From an uncultured Lactobacillus sp. (GTDB taxonomy: Bacteria > Bacillota > Bacilli > Lactobacillales > Lactobacillaceae): a DNA stretch of 64,000 nucleotides. Under the pieces are notes generated by a model. It had not been told where the DNA came from. It searched no databases and was given only the letters and a program-made list of their open reading frames with translations. The position numbers were made by a program, and so were the translations under genes. The stretch lies in assembly GCA_910587695.1 (NCBI GenBank), contig CAJUNC010000002.1, positions 113,206 through 177,205 of the forward strand, written 5' to 3'. This document shows, one piece after another, positions 36,033 through 45,747 of the stretch. Positions within the stretch are counted from its first letter, which is position 1, and every line of letters begins with the position of its first letter.

Positions 36033-36872
36033 ATGAAAATATTGATCACAGGTGGTAACGGTCAATTGGGACAAGAGTTACAACATTTATTAGATGAACG
36101 CAAGATCGCTTATGATGCAGCGGATGTCGAAGCTTTAGATATCACTGATGAAGAAAAAGTTGAAGCATATTTTGCTAAAAATCGTCCCGAAGTCGTTTAT
36201 CATTGTGCGGCTTACACGGCTGTTGATAAGGCTGAAGGCGAAGGCAAGAAGGTCAATGAATTGGTCAATGCAGTTGGTTCAGAGATCATGGCCAAGGCTT
36301 GCAAAAAATATGATGCTTTGATGGTCTATGTCAGCACCGATTATGTTTTTGATGGTTTACGGACAGAAGGCGAATATATGCCAGATGATCCTAAGGGGCC
36401 AAGAAATGAATATGGACGAACAAAATTGATCGGTGAAGAAGCGATCGAAAAATACTGTGACAAGTATTACATCGTTCGTACTGCATGGGTCTATGGTAAA
36501 TGGGGACATAATTTTGTTTATACAATGTTGAACTTAGCTAAAGATCATGATCGTTTGACCGTGGTCTCAGATCAGATCGGTCGTCCAACATGGACCCGCA
36601 CTTTAGCTGAATTTTTGACGTATCTAGTTGATAACAACATCGAATATGGGATTTATCAATGTAGTAATGATGGCCAATGCTCATGGTATGAATTTGCTAA
36701 AGAGATCTTAAAAGATAAGGATGTTGAAGTCGTACCGGTATCTTCTGATGAATATCCAACAGCAGCTTTCCGCCCTCCATATTCGGTGATGCACTTAGCT
36801 AAAGAAACCGGTTTTGAATTTCCAATGTGGCAAGATGCACTAGCTGAATTTATGAAAATGAGTGAAAGGTAA
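36033..36872 (+). CDS. rmlD: dTDP-4-dehydrorhamnose reductase
   Basis: This 279-residue enzyme performs the last step to dTDP-L-rhamnose. It has ILITGGNGQLGQELQHLL at the N-terminus, VYHCAAYTAVDKAEGE, VSTDYVFDG and the catalytic YGRTKLIGE. TTAGGAGAT precedes the ATG. It is separated from rmlB by a terminator-like hairpin, so its level may be lower than that of rmlACB unless a local promoter exists. It is the last gene of clear host-like composition before the AT-rich EPS core. Confidence 0.95.
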   Translation: MKILITGGNGQLGQELQHLLDERKIAYDAADVEALDITDEEKVEAYFAKNRPEVVYHCAAYTAVDKAEGEGKKVNELVNAVGSEIMAKACKKYDALMVYVSTDYVFDGLRTEGEYMPDDPKGPRNEYGRTKLIGEEAIEKYCDKYYIVRTAWVYGKWGHNFVYTMLNLAKDHDRLTVVSDQIGRPTWTRTLAEFLTYLVDNNIEYGIYQCSNDGQCSWYEFAKEILKDKDVEVVPVSSDEYPTAAFRPPYSVMHLAKETGFEFPMWQDALAEFMKMSER

Positions 36873-36903
36873 TTGAATAGCATAGTAAGGTCGTGGATTT
36901 TAG

Positions 36904-37995
36904 GTGAAAAAAGTATTATTTGTTGTAGAAGCTTTTGGCGGTGGGGTGTTTACATATATAGCCGACTTAGCTAATGAATTGAGTAAGGAGTACAATGTAT
37001 ACATTGCATACTCTCTTAGAAATGAAACACCAGTCGATTTTGAAAACTATTTTAATTCCAAAATAAATTTAATTCGTGTAGAAAATTTTACACGTGAAAT
37101 AAATTTGAAAAAAGATACTAAAGCTATTTTGGAGCTAAAGAAGATCGTTAAAAATATTGAACCTGACATAATACATCTTCATTCATCTAAAGCTGGAGTA
37201 TTGGGAAGAGTGGCTTTTCTAGGAAAGCAAACACCAATATTTTATACTCCTCATGGATATAGTTTCTTTATGCCTAATATCAGCCCTAAAAAACGCTTTA
37301 TATATAAAGAAATTGAAAAATTATGTTCACTTAGCAGATGTGTCACAATTGCATGTAGTAAAAGTGAGTATGAAACATCTTTGAAAATAAACTCAAAAGC
37401 TGAATATGTAAATAATGGTATCAATATAAGAAATTTGAATAAGCTTGTTACCGGTACAACTAAATCTGTGGAAGGGAATTTACGAATTGCCACTTTAGGA
37501 AGGATAGCATATCAAAAAAATCCTAAATTATTTAATAAAATTGCTAGATCATTTCCAAATAATGAATTTGTTTGGATCGGTGATGGAGATATGAAAAATG
37601 TATTAACATCAAAAAATATACATGTAACGGGTTGGTTAGATAGAAAAACTGCAATAAAAATGATGGAAGATAGTGATGTGTTTTTGTTGACTTCTCGTTA
37701 TGAAGGATTACCAATGTCATTATTAGAAGCAATGTATATGAAAAAAATATGTGTAGTTAGTTCAGTAGTGGGAAACCGTGATGTAATAAATGGGAAAAAT
37801 GGTTTTCTGTGTGAAAACTTGGATGATTATATCTCAGTAATAGATCAAGTGCAACATATGGATACAAGAAGTATTGTACAACAAGCTAAAGATGATATTT
37901 TACGTGAATATAACACGGAAATAATGTCTGAAAAATATAAAGAGATATATCATAAATATTCAGGAATTTATACATTGAGTTTGAAAAAACATTGA
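36904..37995 (+). CDS. Family 4 glycosyltransferase
   Basis: This 363-residue GT-B enzyme has an N-terminal acceptor domain starting KKVLFVVEAFGGGVFTYIAD, and IIHLHSSKAGVLGR and TPHGYSFFM stretches as in Cps/Wbp GT4 transferases. The C-terminal donor domain has LGRIAYQKNP and LLTSRYEGLPMSLLEAM, with the EX7E motif. It starts with GTG. Composition shifts sharply here: ATA and AAA codons are common and GATC is rare, unlike rmlD. It probably adds the second sugar of the repeat unit; the sugar cannot be read. Confidence 0.85.
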   Translation: MKKVLFVVEAFGGGVFTYIADLANELSKEYNVYIAYSLRNETPVDFENYFNSKINLIRVENFTREINLKKDTKAILELKKIVKNIEPDIIHLHSSKAGVLGRVAFLGKQTPIFYTPHGYSFFMPNISPKKRFIYKEIEKLCSLSRCVTIACSKSEYETSLKINSKAEYVNNGINIRNLNKLVTGTTKSVEGNLRIATLGRIAYQKNPKLFNKIARSFPNNEFVWIGDGDMKNVLTSKNIHVTGWLDRKTAIKMMEDSDVFLLTSRYEGLPMSLLEAMYMKKICVVSSVVGNRDVINGKNGFLCENLDDYISVIDQVQHMDTRSIVQQAKDDILREYNTEIMSEKYKEIYHKYSGIYTLSLKKH

Positions 37996-38028
37996 TTTTT
38001 ACAAAGCTATGTTACGAGGAGAATTTAA

Positions 38029-38808
38029 ATGAAAAAAAGTATTTTTGTCGTTAGTCATAAAAATGTGGCAATGCCACAAGACGATATGTATATACCGATA
38101 CAAGTGGGACAAAAAAACGAGGATTTTCCGGGATATATTCGAGATAATACCGGAGAAAATATTGCTTCGAAGAATCCTAATTATTGCGAATTGACCGCAC
38201 AATATTGGGCTTGGAAAAATAGTAAGGCTGATATAAAAGGGCTTGTGCATTACAGAAGGCTTTTTGGTAAACAAAGTAGTGGGATCTTTACCCCGATCGC
38301 GACTAGGTATAAATATGTATTAAATTCAGAGACTTTAGAAGAATTGTTAAGTGAATATGATATGGTGGTACCCAAAGCCCACAATTACTATATTGAAACT
38401 GCATATGGACACTATAGACATGCGCATCATACTGAAGGATTAAAGATAACAAGAGATATTTTGAAATCAGATTATCCTAGTTACTTAAAGAAGTATGACG
38501 AAGTTTTAAATCGTAGAAGGTCACACTTACTAAATATGATGATCACTAGAAAGGAGATATTTGATAGTTATTCGGAATGGTTATTTGATGTTCTTGGAAA
38601 AGTAGAAGGAAGACTGGATATTTCAAATTACTCAGTGAGTGAAGCCAGAGTATTTGGTTATATCAGTGAGTTATTGCTGGATGTGTGGATAGAATGTAAT
38701 AGTATTAATTATGTAGAATTACCAGTTCTTTATATGGAAAAACAAAACTATTTCAAACGATATGCAACGAGTTTTGCTAGAAAATTAGGATTATTAAAAG
38801 TGAGATAA
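38029..38808 (+). CDS. DUF4422 glycosyltransferase-like protein
   Basis: This 259-residue member of the DUF4422 family is a paralogue of the protein at 26878. It shares FVVSHKNVAMPQDDMYIP, DNTGENIASKN, YWAWKNSKADIKGLVHYRR and the HNYYIETAYGHYRHAHH loop. The family is thought to contain glycosyltransferases of capsule loci. TACGAGGAGAA precedes the ATG. That both polysaccharide loci carry one copy suggests that both repeat units contain a sugar added by this enzyme type. Confidence 0.8.
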   Translation: MKKSIFVVSHKNVAMPQDDMYIPIQVGQKNEDFPGYIRDNTGENIASKNPNYCELTAQYWAWKNSKADIKGLVHYRRLFGKQSSGIFTPIATRYKYVLNSETLEELLSEYDMVVPKAHNYYIETAYGHYRHAHHTEGLKITRDILKSDYPSYLKKYDEVLNRRRSHLLNMMITRKEIFDSYSEWLFDVLGKVEGRLDISNYSVSEARVFGYISELLLDVWIECNSINYVELPVLYMEKQNYFKRYATSFARKLGLLKVR

Positions 38809-38829
38809 TAAAAATTAGGTGGTTGATCA

Positions 38830-39840
38830 ATGAGCATAGATGAAAAAGTGGTTATTATGATGGCAACATATAATGGTGCTGACTATATAAAAAGACAAAT
38901 GGATAGTATTCTTTCACAAAGTTATAGTAATTGGGAAATGTACATTAGTGACGATAGTTCGAATGATGGAACATTGGAGATTTTAAAAAAATATAAGCAA
39001 AAAGATAATAGGATAAAGAAAATTTTGGTGAATAATAACTATCATGGAGCCTTTGCGAATTATTTTAACGTTATGCACTATGTCAAAAATTGTGGAACAA
39101 AATATTCCTATTATTTTTATTGTGATCAGGATGATATGTGGGTCAAGGATAAGCTTGAATTCGAAATATGTGAAATGCGAAAAATAGAATATGCAAATAA
39201 AAATATTCCTGTATTTTGTTATTCTGATTTAGAACTAGTAGACTCTAGAGGCGAAAAATTGAACGATAGAATGTCAAATCATATTAAAGTTCAATTTAGC
39301 GAAAAACCCTACAATATATTTTTTAAGGAACAATATGTTTGGGGAACGACCATGGGGCACAATTCTAGATTGTGGGATATAATGGCTATAGAATCGCCGG
39401 ATACTGTGAAAAATATGATACCACATGATACATATGTAAGTAGGTACGCAGCCATTTATGCAAAAATAAAATTTATTGAACGTCCATTAGTTATATATAC
39501 TAGACATGGAAATAATGTTACAGGAATACCTGGGAATGGGGGAATGATAAAAAATTTAAAAAAACTTACGATCAAACTTCCAGAAGTTATAAATAGAACA
39601 GCAAGTTCCTACGGTGGTGGGCTATACTTGTTGAGAAATATTGCAGATAAAAATTTAAAAGTAAAAGAATTAGAGAACTGTTTACTTTTTGGAGGGGTGA
39701 AAGCACGGAGTTTTATTAGAAAATACAGATTGCTAGAAGAAGAATATTTTTGGGGCAGATGTGCAACAAAATTTATATTATATACTGGAGTATATAGATT
39801 ATCCAAGTCATATAGGAAGTATAGGGAATTAAGATGTTAG
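38830..39840 (+). CDS. Family 2 glycosyltransferase, rhamnosyltransferase-like
   Basis: This 336-residue GT2 enzyme has VIMMATYNGADYIKRQMDSI, ISDDSSNDGTLEIL and FYCDQDDMWVKDKLEFE, which together resemble rhamnosyltransferases of capsule loci (for example the WchF/RgpB-like group). An upstream rmlACBD set would supply dTDP-rhamnose. TTAGGTGGTTGATCA precedes the ATG. It overlaps wzy by seven bases (ATGTTAG). Confidence 0.85.
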   Translation: MSIDEKVVIMMATYNGADYIKRQMDSILSQSYSNWEMYISDDSSNDGTLEILKKYKQKDNRIKKILVNNNYHGAFANYFNVMHYVKNCGTKYSYYFYCDQDDMWVKDKLEFEICEMRKIEYANKNIPVFCYSDLELVDSRGEKLNDRMSNHIKVQFSEKPYNIFFKEQYVWGTTMGHNSRLWDIMAIESPDTVKNMIPHDTYVSRYAAIYAKIKFIERPLVIYTRHGNNVTGIPGNGGMIKNLKKLTIKLPEVINRTASSYGGGLYLLRNIADKNLKVKELENCLLFGGVKARSFIRKYRLLEEEYFWGRCATKFILYTGVYRLSKSYRKYRELRC

Positions 39841-41126
39841 AACTACTATTAATAATATTTTTGATACTGGTTTTTGTTACGTATGTACTTTTTGATTACG
39901 ATGTCATGGCCCCACCATTTCTTTTCTGTGCAATGTATTTTTTTTCACTATCATGTGCATTTTTGAATAGATTAAAATGGGGAATCGCGTTGTCCGGTGA
40001 GACTTTCATTATATATTTATTGGGAGCAATGATTTTTATAGGTATTGGATTGTTATGTAAAGTTACATTATACAGTGATAAAAATAATATAACAAAGGTA
40101 AATATTAGAAGGATAGATATAAACCCTATTATAACGATAGTATTGGTGATGTTATGTGCCGTAACCTTATATTTATGGATAAAAAATGTAAAAGATATTG
40201 CGGGACCGAGTACTTCATTTTCTAATATGATGGAGAAATATCGTGGCAAAACTAGTTACTCGTTTGAAGATGCTATGCCTGGATATGTACAACAATTAGC
40301 AAAAATAGTATTAGCTAGTGCTTACATATATGCATTTACTATGGTTAATAATTATATGTCTAAAAATATAAAGAAAATAGATTTATTGAACTTTCTACCC
40401 ATATTGTTATATGTCATACTAAGTTTGTACGACAGTAATCGTTTGAATTTGTTGCAACTAATTGCAACTATAGCTATTTATTTTGGAATTTTATGGAATT
40501 TAAAAAATTCAACTGCTAGTGGCTCTATAAAATTTGTTTTTAAATTAATGTTAGTTTTTGCACTAGTACTGGTATCATTTTACGGGATCAGGTTAGTTGT
40601 TGGGAGAACGATATCTAAAAATGTAAATTTTATAGATTATATCACTGTATATGCAGGTGGACCTGTAAAACTTTTTGATATGTTCATTAGAGATCCAATA
40701 CATCATACTGATCTTTGGGGAAAAGAAACATTTATCTCTCTGTATAACAGCCTGAGAAAGTTTGATCCAGATATTCCTAAGTATTTAGTTCATAAAGAGT
40801 TTAGAATGTACAATGGGATCGATTTAGGTAACGTTTATAGTGCATATAGGGAGTGGTACGCTGATTTTGGCATGAATGGTGTAGTAGTATTACAAATAAT
40901 TTTTGCAACATTTTTTAACGCTTTTTATTTCAAATTGAAAAGTATAGGTGCATACAATAAGAAGTTCTTGCTAATTATATATGGTTATATGGCATCAGCA
41001 ATACTATTGCATCCAATTGATGATAAATTTTTTACAACGATGGTATCAATGGGATTTATAACCATATTAATAGTATTTTATGTTATATATAATATCACTT
41101 TAAAAAAATATAGAATTATATGGTAG
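39834..41126 (+). CDS. wzy: Oligosaccharide repeat-unit polymerase (Wzy)
   Basis: This 430-residue hydrophobic protein has about 11-12 helices and a large extracellular loop (about residues 245-345) containing RLVVGRTISKNVNF and GNVYSAYREWYADFG. Such a layout, with the motif near the last loop, is usual for EpsG/Wzy-type polymerases, which join repeat units outside the membrane. It lies between GT2 and wzx, a standard place. It is AT-rich, with about five GATC in 1.3 kb, fitting the foreign core. Confidence 0.82.
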   Translation: MLELLLIIFLILVFVTYVLFDYDVMAPPFLFCAMYFFSLSCAFLNRLKWGIALSGETFIIYLLGAMIFIGIGLLCKVTLYSDKNNITKVNIRRIDINPIITIVLVMLCAVTLYLWIKNVKDIAGPSTSFSNMMEKYRGKTSYSFEDAMPGYVQQLAKIVLASAYIYAFTMVNNYMSKNIKKIDLLNFLPILLYVILSLYDSNRLNLLQLIATIAIYFGILWNLKNSTASGSIKFVFKLMLVFALVLVSFYGIRLVVGRTISKNVNFIDYITVYAGGPVKLFDMFIRDPIHHTDLWGKETFISLYNSLRKFDPDIPKYLVHKEFRMYNGIDLGNVYSAYREWYADFGMNGVVVLQIIFATFFNAFYFKLKSIGAYNKKFLLIIYGYMASAILLHPIDDKFFTTMVSMGFITILIVFYVIYNITLKKYRIIW

Positions 41127-41133
41127 CAATATT

Positions 41134-42504
41134 ATGGACGGAAAACTAAAAAAGAATTTTATTTATGTCATATTAGCTCAACTGATATCTTTACTTGTTA
41201 GTTGTAGCACTAACTTAATATTACCAAAGTTTATATCAACGACAGACTTTAGTTATTGGCAGCTATTTATGTTCTATACACTGTATATTCCTTGTTTAGC
41301 TTTGGGTCTAAATGATGGTGTATATCTTAGGTATGGTGGAAAAGATAAGGATGAATTAGACTATACTGCTATAAAAAGCCAATATGTTTTTGGGATCATA
41401 TATCAGATCATTTTGGCGATGCTAGTAGGGCAATTTCTGATATACTTTTCGGATTCTAACGGCAGACGTTGGGTAATATATAGTGTACTTGTATATTACA
41501 TTATTTATACATGTCATAATTTTTTGAGTTATATATTTCAAGCGACAGGTGAGTCTAACGTATGGTCGAAATCTATCATTTTGCATAGGATAATATTTTT
41601 AAGTGCTCAAACAGTACTTTTGTTAACTGGGATATACAATGTGTTCTATTTTATTCCAGCATTTAACATTGCTTTGCTAGTCTCATTAGCTTATTTGTAT
41701 TTTTTTATACAAAAATACTTTAAAAAAGTTAAAATAGATTGGCGTTTAGGAGCTACTGAAGCACTTTTAAGTATAAAAGTAGGGATCAGTCTAATGGTTG
41801 CTAATGTTTGTTCCACATTAATTTTGGGGGTAGGTAGATTTATTATAGACAATAAATGGGGATTGTTAGCCTTTGGTAAAGTCTCTTTTTCGTTGACATT
41901 GATAAATTTTGCTTTGACGTTTATTTCACAAGTAGGAATAGTTTTATTTCCTGCATTAAGGAGAATAGATGGAAAAAAATTACAACGGTACTATAAAAAA
42001 ATAGCAGTAGGATTATTTTTTCTATTACCACTAATGTATATAATTTATTTACCGTTGAAATTTGTATTATTACTGTGGTTACCAAATTATTCCCAAAGTA
42101 TTGATTACTTATCAATTTTATTACCCATTTGTTTTTTTGACAGCAAGATGAACCTTATGGGGAATACTTTTCTTAAAGTGTTGAGTAAACAAGTTGTGCT
42201 ACTTAAAATAAATATTTTAACTATTATTTTTGGTGGTATATGGGGAATAGTAGCGGCATACGTCTTTGATGATATGAAATTAGTTGTTGTAGGGATGGTC
42301 ATATCTGTAATTTTTAGAAGTATTATAGCAGATATAGTCTTGGGAAAAGAACTATCAGTTAGTTTATGGCGGTTAGAAATATTAGATATTGTATTAGCTA
42401 TAATATTTATTATAACTGCAACATATCTATTATGGTGGCAAGCATTTTTCAGCATGATCTTTGTATATGTAATACGTAGTGTATATTTGAAATTTATTGG
42501 ATAG
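41134..42504 (+). CDS. wzx: Wzx-type flippase
   Basis: This 456-residue MOP-superfamily exporter with about 14 helices starts KKNFIYVILAQLISLLVSC. It carries lipid-linked repeat units across the membrane for polymerisation by the adjacent Wzy. It differs strongly from the Wzx at 19265, so the two loci handle different repeat units. Its stop comes 11 bases before the chain-length gene, and composition is still AT-rich. Confidence 0.87.
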   Translation: MDGKLKKNFIYVILAQLISLLVSCSTNLILPKFISTTDFSYWQLFMFYTLYIPCLALGLNDGVYLRYGGKDKDELDYTAIKSQYVFGIIYQIILAMLVGQFLIYFSDSNGRRWVIYSVLVYYIIYTCHNFLSYIFQATGESNVWSKSIILHRIIFLSAQTVLLLTGIYNVFYFIPAFNIALLVSLAYLYFFIQKYFKKVKIDWRLGATEALLSIKVGISLMVANVCSTLILGVGRFIIDNKWGLLAFGKVSFSLTLINFALTFISQVGIVLFPALRRIDGKKLQRYYKKIAVGLFFLLPLMYIIYLPLKFVLLLWLPNYSQSIDYLSILLPICFFDSKMNLMGNTFLKVLSKQVVLLKINILTIIFGGIWGIVAAYVFDDMKLVVVGMVISVIFRSIIADIVLGKELSVSLWRLEILDIVLAIIFIITATYLLWWQAFFSMIFVYVIRSVYLKFIG

Positions 42505-42514
42505 GAGAATTGCT

Positions 42515-43288
42515 ATGGATAAAAATTTACAAAATGACGGAACTATCACATTGGATATAAGAAGATTTAATGTGATCATGAAAAAAAATATTTTGGGGAT
42601 CGTAATTTGTGGAGTGATAGGTTTAGTTCTATCGACAATAGTATCTACTGTAATTATGACTCCAAAGTATGAATCCAGCGTAGATATTTTGGTCAATCAA
42701 AAATCAAGCGATATTCAGACTCAATTGAACGTTCAACAAGCCGACTTGCAAGCTATTAATACATATAAGGATGTTTTGAAGAAGCCAATTATTTTAAGTG
42801 ATGTGTTAAAACAACTGCGTGAAAAGGATAACTATCAGGGAAATTTAGAAGATTTACAAAGTTCATTGAATATTACCAATGAAACTAATTCACAGGTTGT
42901 TACAGTTACTGCTAAAGCTGAAAATCCATATATAGCCAAGGATATAGCAAATATGGTAGGAGAAGTTTTCACTAATAAAATAAAAAAATTGATGCAAGTA
43001 AATAACGTTACTATTGTATCTGATGCACGGTTAAATACAACACCTGTTTCACCTAATAGAAAATTGATAATAATAGTCGGAACGATCCTAGGCTTATTTA
43101 TAGGAATTATAATTGGTTTGATCAAAGAATTAACAAATACCAAGATAAGTGATATGTCTTATTTGACAGATGAATTAGGTCTTACTAACTTAGGGACTGT
43201 GTACCATATCGATAACAAGAATAAGGCACTTAGAGTAGTCAATATAATTACTGGTAAGACTGAAAATAGTTCACACAATAGGGTTTAG
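42515..43288 (+). CDS. wzd: Chain-length determinant / tyrosine-kinase adaptor (CpsC/EpsA-like)
   Basis: This 257-residue protein has two membrane helices (about 25-50 and 180-205) around an extracellular loop, as in Wzz/CpsC family adaptors (PF02706). Signatures are RRFNVIMKKNILGIV before helix 1, and NTTPVSPNRKLIIIVGTILG at helix 2, where the Pro-rich motif is conserved. It activates the partner kinase encoded next and sets chain length. ATG 42515 follows TAGGAGAA; an open frame from 42497 has no ribosome binding site. Confidence 0.92.
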   Translation: MDKNLQNDGTITLDIRRFNVIMKKNILGIVICGVIGLVLSTIVSTVIMTPKYESSVDILVNQKSSDIQTQLNVQQADLQAINTYKDVLKKPIILSDVLKQLREKDNYQGNLEDLQSSLNITNETNSQVVTVTAKAENPYIAKDIANMVGEVFTNKIKKLMQVNNVTIVSDARLNTTPVSPNRKLIIIVGTILGLFIGIIIGLIKELTNTKISDMSYLTDELGLTNLGTVYHIDNKNKALRVVNIITGKTENSSHNRV

Positions 43289-43294
43289 GAGGCT

Positions 43295-44023
43295 ATGAAG
43301 TTGTTAAAAAAGCACAAACATTTAGAGACAAATAGTATGGATCAAGGGGTAAAGATGATAACGGTCTCTGCTCCTTCATCAGTAAATACAGAACAATTCA
43401 ATACTATAAGAACGAATATTGAATTTTCAAATGTAGATGTCACTACGAAATCGATTGTTATGACATCAGCAACAGCATCGGAGGGAAAATCTACTGTAGC
43501 AGCTAATTTAGCGGTATCATTTGCACGCCAAGGGAAAAAAGTACTCTTAGTAGATGCTGATTTACGGCGACCAACGATCAATGCAACATTCAGTATCAAA
43601 AATCCAGTTGGCCTCACTAATTTTTTGACAGAACATAGTATTTCAGCAAACGATATCTTTTATAAGACATCTGTTGATAATCTTTATATTATTCCTAGTG
43701 GTCCAATACCACCCAATCCTTCAGAATTGATTGGCTCAAAACGGATGGAGAGCCTGATCGTAGCATTGCAAGATGCATTTGATCTTATTATCTATGATGC
43801 ACCACCAGTATTATCTGTGACAGATGCACAGATCTTAGCTACAAAGGTCGATGGAACAATATTAGTTGTTCGTGAAAATAAAGCTGAAAAAGAAGCTGTG
43901 AAACAGGCTGTTAGTTTGATACGTCATGTCCATGCTAAGATAATTGGAACTGTACTAAATGATGTAGATGGTGGAGCAACTGGTTACTATGGATATTATG
44001 GATATTATGGTAAAGAAAACTAA
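43295..44023 (+). CDS. wze: Bacterial tyrosine kinase CpsD/EpsB-like
   Basis: This 242-residue cytoplasmic BY-kinase has Walker A (SATASEGKST, GKST about 64-67), Walker A' (KVLLVDADLRRP, about 82-93), Walker B (LIIYDAPPVLS) and a C-terminal tyrosine cluster GYYGYYGYYGKEN that is the autophosphorylation site. It works with the adaptor upstream and is reversed by the phosphatase downstream. AGGAGG lies two bases before the ATG. The triad wzd-wze-wzb is intact but sits at the 3' side of the locus. Confidence 0.94.
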   Translation: MKLLKKHKHLETNSMDQGVKMITVSAPSSVNTEQFNTIRTNIEFSNVDVTTKSIVMTSATASEGKSTVAANLAVSFARQGKKVLLVDADLRRPTINATFSIKNPVGLTNFLTEHSISANDIFYKTSVDNLYIIPSGPIPPNPSELIGSKRMESLIVALQDAFDLIIYDAPPVLSVTDAQILATKVDGTILVVRENKAEKEAVKQAVSLIRHVHAKIIGTVLNDVDGGATGYYGYYGYYGKEN

Positions 44024-44059
44024 TATCATTTTATTTAAATGACTGGAGGGGAAAATCAA

Positions 44060-44836
44060 ATGCACTTTGAAAAAATTGTAGATCTACATTGTCATATTTT
44101 ACCTAGCATTGATGATGGTTCACCTGATATGGAACATTCACTTGCATTGGCAAAAGAAGCAGTAAGAGACGGTGTGACTCATATATTGGCAACCCCACAT
44201 CATCTAGATAATACGTATGTAAATCATAAAAATGATGTGATCAAGTTAGCACGGGAGTTTCAAGAAGAATTAGATTTACGTAAAATTGATCTTAAAATTT
44301 TTCCAAGTCAAGAAGTTCATCTCAATGGGGATTTATTACACAAGTATGAAGATCTCTTGGGGGCTGACGAGAAAAAGAACTATATGTTACTAGAGTTTCC
44401 GCACGCAAATGTTCCAGCGTATGCCAGACGTATAATTTTTGAATTGCAAAAATTAGGAACTACACCTATTATTGTACATCCTGAGCGAAATCGAGAAATT
44501 CAAAGTAATTTAAATTTACTATATGAATTTATTCAACAAGGTGCATTGGCTCAATTAACAGCAACTAGTTATATTGGCGGATTTGGAGAACATGTAGCGG
44601 ATATTTCACGTAAATTAGTTGAACATAGACTGGTTCAAATAGTTGCTTCAGATGCACATACATTAAAGGGAAGAGATTTTGTTCTACGTGAAGCATTAGA
44701 GCAATTAGCTAAAGATCACGGAGATGATATGGCATATGAATTCGAAAAAAATGCAGAAAACATCTTGAATGGTTCTAATGTAATTGCGGCAGGATATAGG
44801 AAATTTGAGAAGAAAAGGCGGTTTCTTTTCTTTTAA
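44060..44836 (+). CDS. wzb: PHP-type protein-tyrosine phosphatase CpsB/EpsC-like
   Basis: This 258-residue metal-dependent phosphatase of the PHP fold removes phosphate from the BY-kinase. Metal-binding motifs are visible: DLHCHILPSIDDGS, TPHHLDNTYV, EVHLNGDLL, HPERNREIQ and SDAHTLKGRDF. ATG 44060 follows GGAGGGG; the frame is open to 44039 without a site. It is followed by the priming transferase, 24 bases later. Confidence 0.94.
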   Translation: MHFEKIVDLHCHILPSIDDGSPDMEHSLALAKEAVRDGVTHILATPHHLDNTYVNHKNDVIKLAREFQEELDLRKIDLKIFPSQEVHLNGDLLHKYEDLLGADEKKNYMLLEFPHANVPAYARRIIFELQKLGTTPIIVHPERNREIQSNLNLLYEFIQQGALAQLTATSYIGGFGEHVADISRKLVEHRLVQIVASDAHTLKGRDFVLREALEQLAKDHGDDMAYEFEKNAENILNGSNVIAAGYRKFEKKRRFLFF

Positions 44837-44860
44837 AATACGAGGAGGGATCGAAAAGCA

Positions 44861-45523
44861 TTGGAAAATAAGATGACAGCAAAAAATATAGTTCTTGATA
44901 AAAAGGCAGTAGAGCATCAGTATGCATATATGTTTTTTAAACGTGTTTTTGATATCATTCTTAGTGCAGTTGGTTTGCTAGTATTAGCTATTCCATGTTT
45001 GATCATCGCATTATTTATTTTTGCTTGTGATCGAGGACCTGTTTTTTACACACAAGAACGAGTAGGAAAAGACGGAAAAAAATTTATGATCTATAAATTT
45101 AGATCAATGTACGTGAATGCAGATACATTACTTGAAAAATTAAAAGAAAAAAATGAAGTTACTGGACCGATGTTTAAAATGAAAAATGATCCTAGAGTTA
45201 CATCCGTTGGTCGCTTTTTACGTAAAACTAGTTTAGATGAGTTGCCACAATTGTGGAATGTTTTACGCGGGGATATGAGTTTAGTAGGTCCAAGACCACC
45301 GTTACCAAGTGAAGTCAGGGAATATAGTGACTATGACAAACAACGCTTATGGGTGATCCCTGGATGTACAGGACTATGGCAGGCGACAGAACGTAATAAT
45401 GTAGGTTTTTCAGAGATGGTAGATTTAGACTTGACATATATTCAGCATAGAAGTTTGTTGTTAGATGCTAAGATAATTCTATTGACCTTTTTGATGATAG
45501 TTCACCCAAAAGGTGCGTATTAA
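44861..45523 (+). CDS. Undecaprenyl-phosphate sugar-1-phosphate transferase (priming)
   Basis: This 220-residue priming enzyme of the EPS locus has an N-terminal helix (about 30-55), then ERVGKDGKKFMIYKFRSM, DELPQLWNVLRGDMSLVGP, RPPLPSEVREY and a C-terminal HPKGAY. It is highly similar to the protein at 26208. Start TTG 44861 lies 11 bases after AGGAGGG; the next ATG (44873) is too far. It is last in the locus, whereas in most lactobacilli it follows wzb near the 5' end of the cluster. Confidence 0.93.
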   Translation: MENKMTAKNIVLDKKAVEHQYAYMFFKRVFDIILSAVGLLVLAIPCLIIALFIFACDRGPVFYTQERVGKDGKKFMIYKFRSMYVNADTLLEKLKEKNEVTGPMFKMKNDPRVTSVGRFLRKTSLDELPQLWNVLRGDMSLVGPRPPLPSEVREYSDYDKQRLWVIPGCTGLWQATERNNVGFSEMVDLDLTYIQHRSLLLDAKIILLTFLMIVHPKGAY

Positions 45524-45582
45524 TTATAATTATCGATCAGAATCAATTTGAATTATGCAAAAATAAATAATTTTAAGAAGTT

Positions 45583-45616
45583 CTATGAAATTCATGTAGT
45601 TTTCATAGGCTTTTTT
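45583..45616 (+). terminator. Terminator of EPS operon
   Basis: CTATGAAA (45583-45590) pairs with TTTCATAG (45601-45608), followed by GC and six T. Confidence 0.82.
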
Positions 45617-45747
45617 GTGTTTTACCAAAAAAACGGTAATCTTCAACAAAAATATCACACTATAATGGTTAAAAATATTTTAAGGGTAATTTTTGATATT
45701 GCGTTTACATTATGAGCGTAGTATCATTTAAATATAAATAAATTAAC

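Noticed and set aside
37088..37104. Second parS-like sequence (ACACGTGAAAT)
   Set aside because: It lies inside a coding region and has three mismatches to the consensus, so chance is likelier.
41134..42504. Second wzx as duplicate of the first
   Set aside because: Both are MOP-family flippases but show little direct similarity, so they are independent genes for different repeat units.
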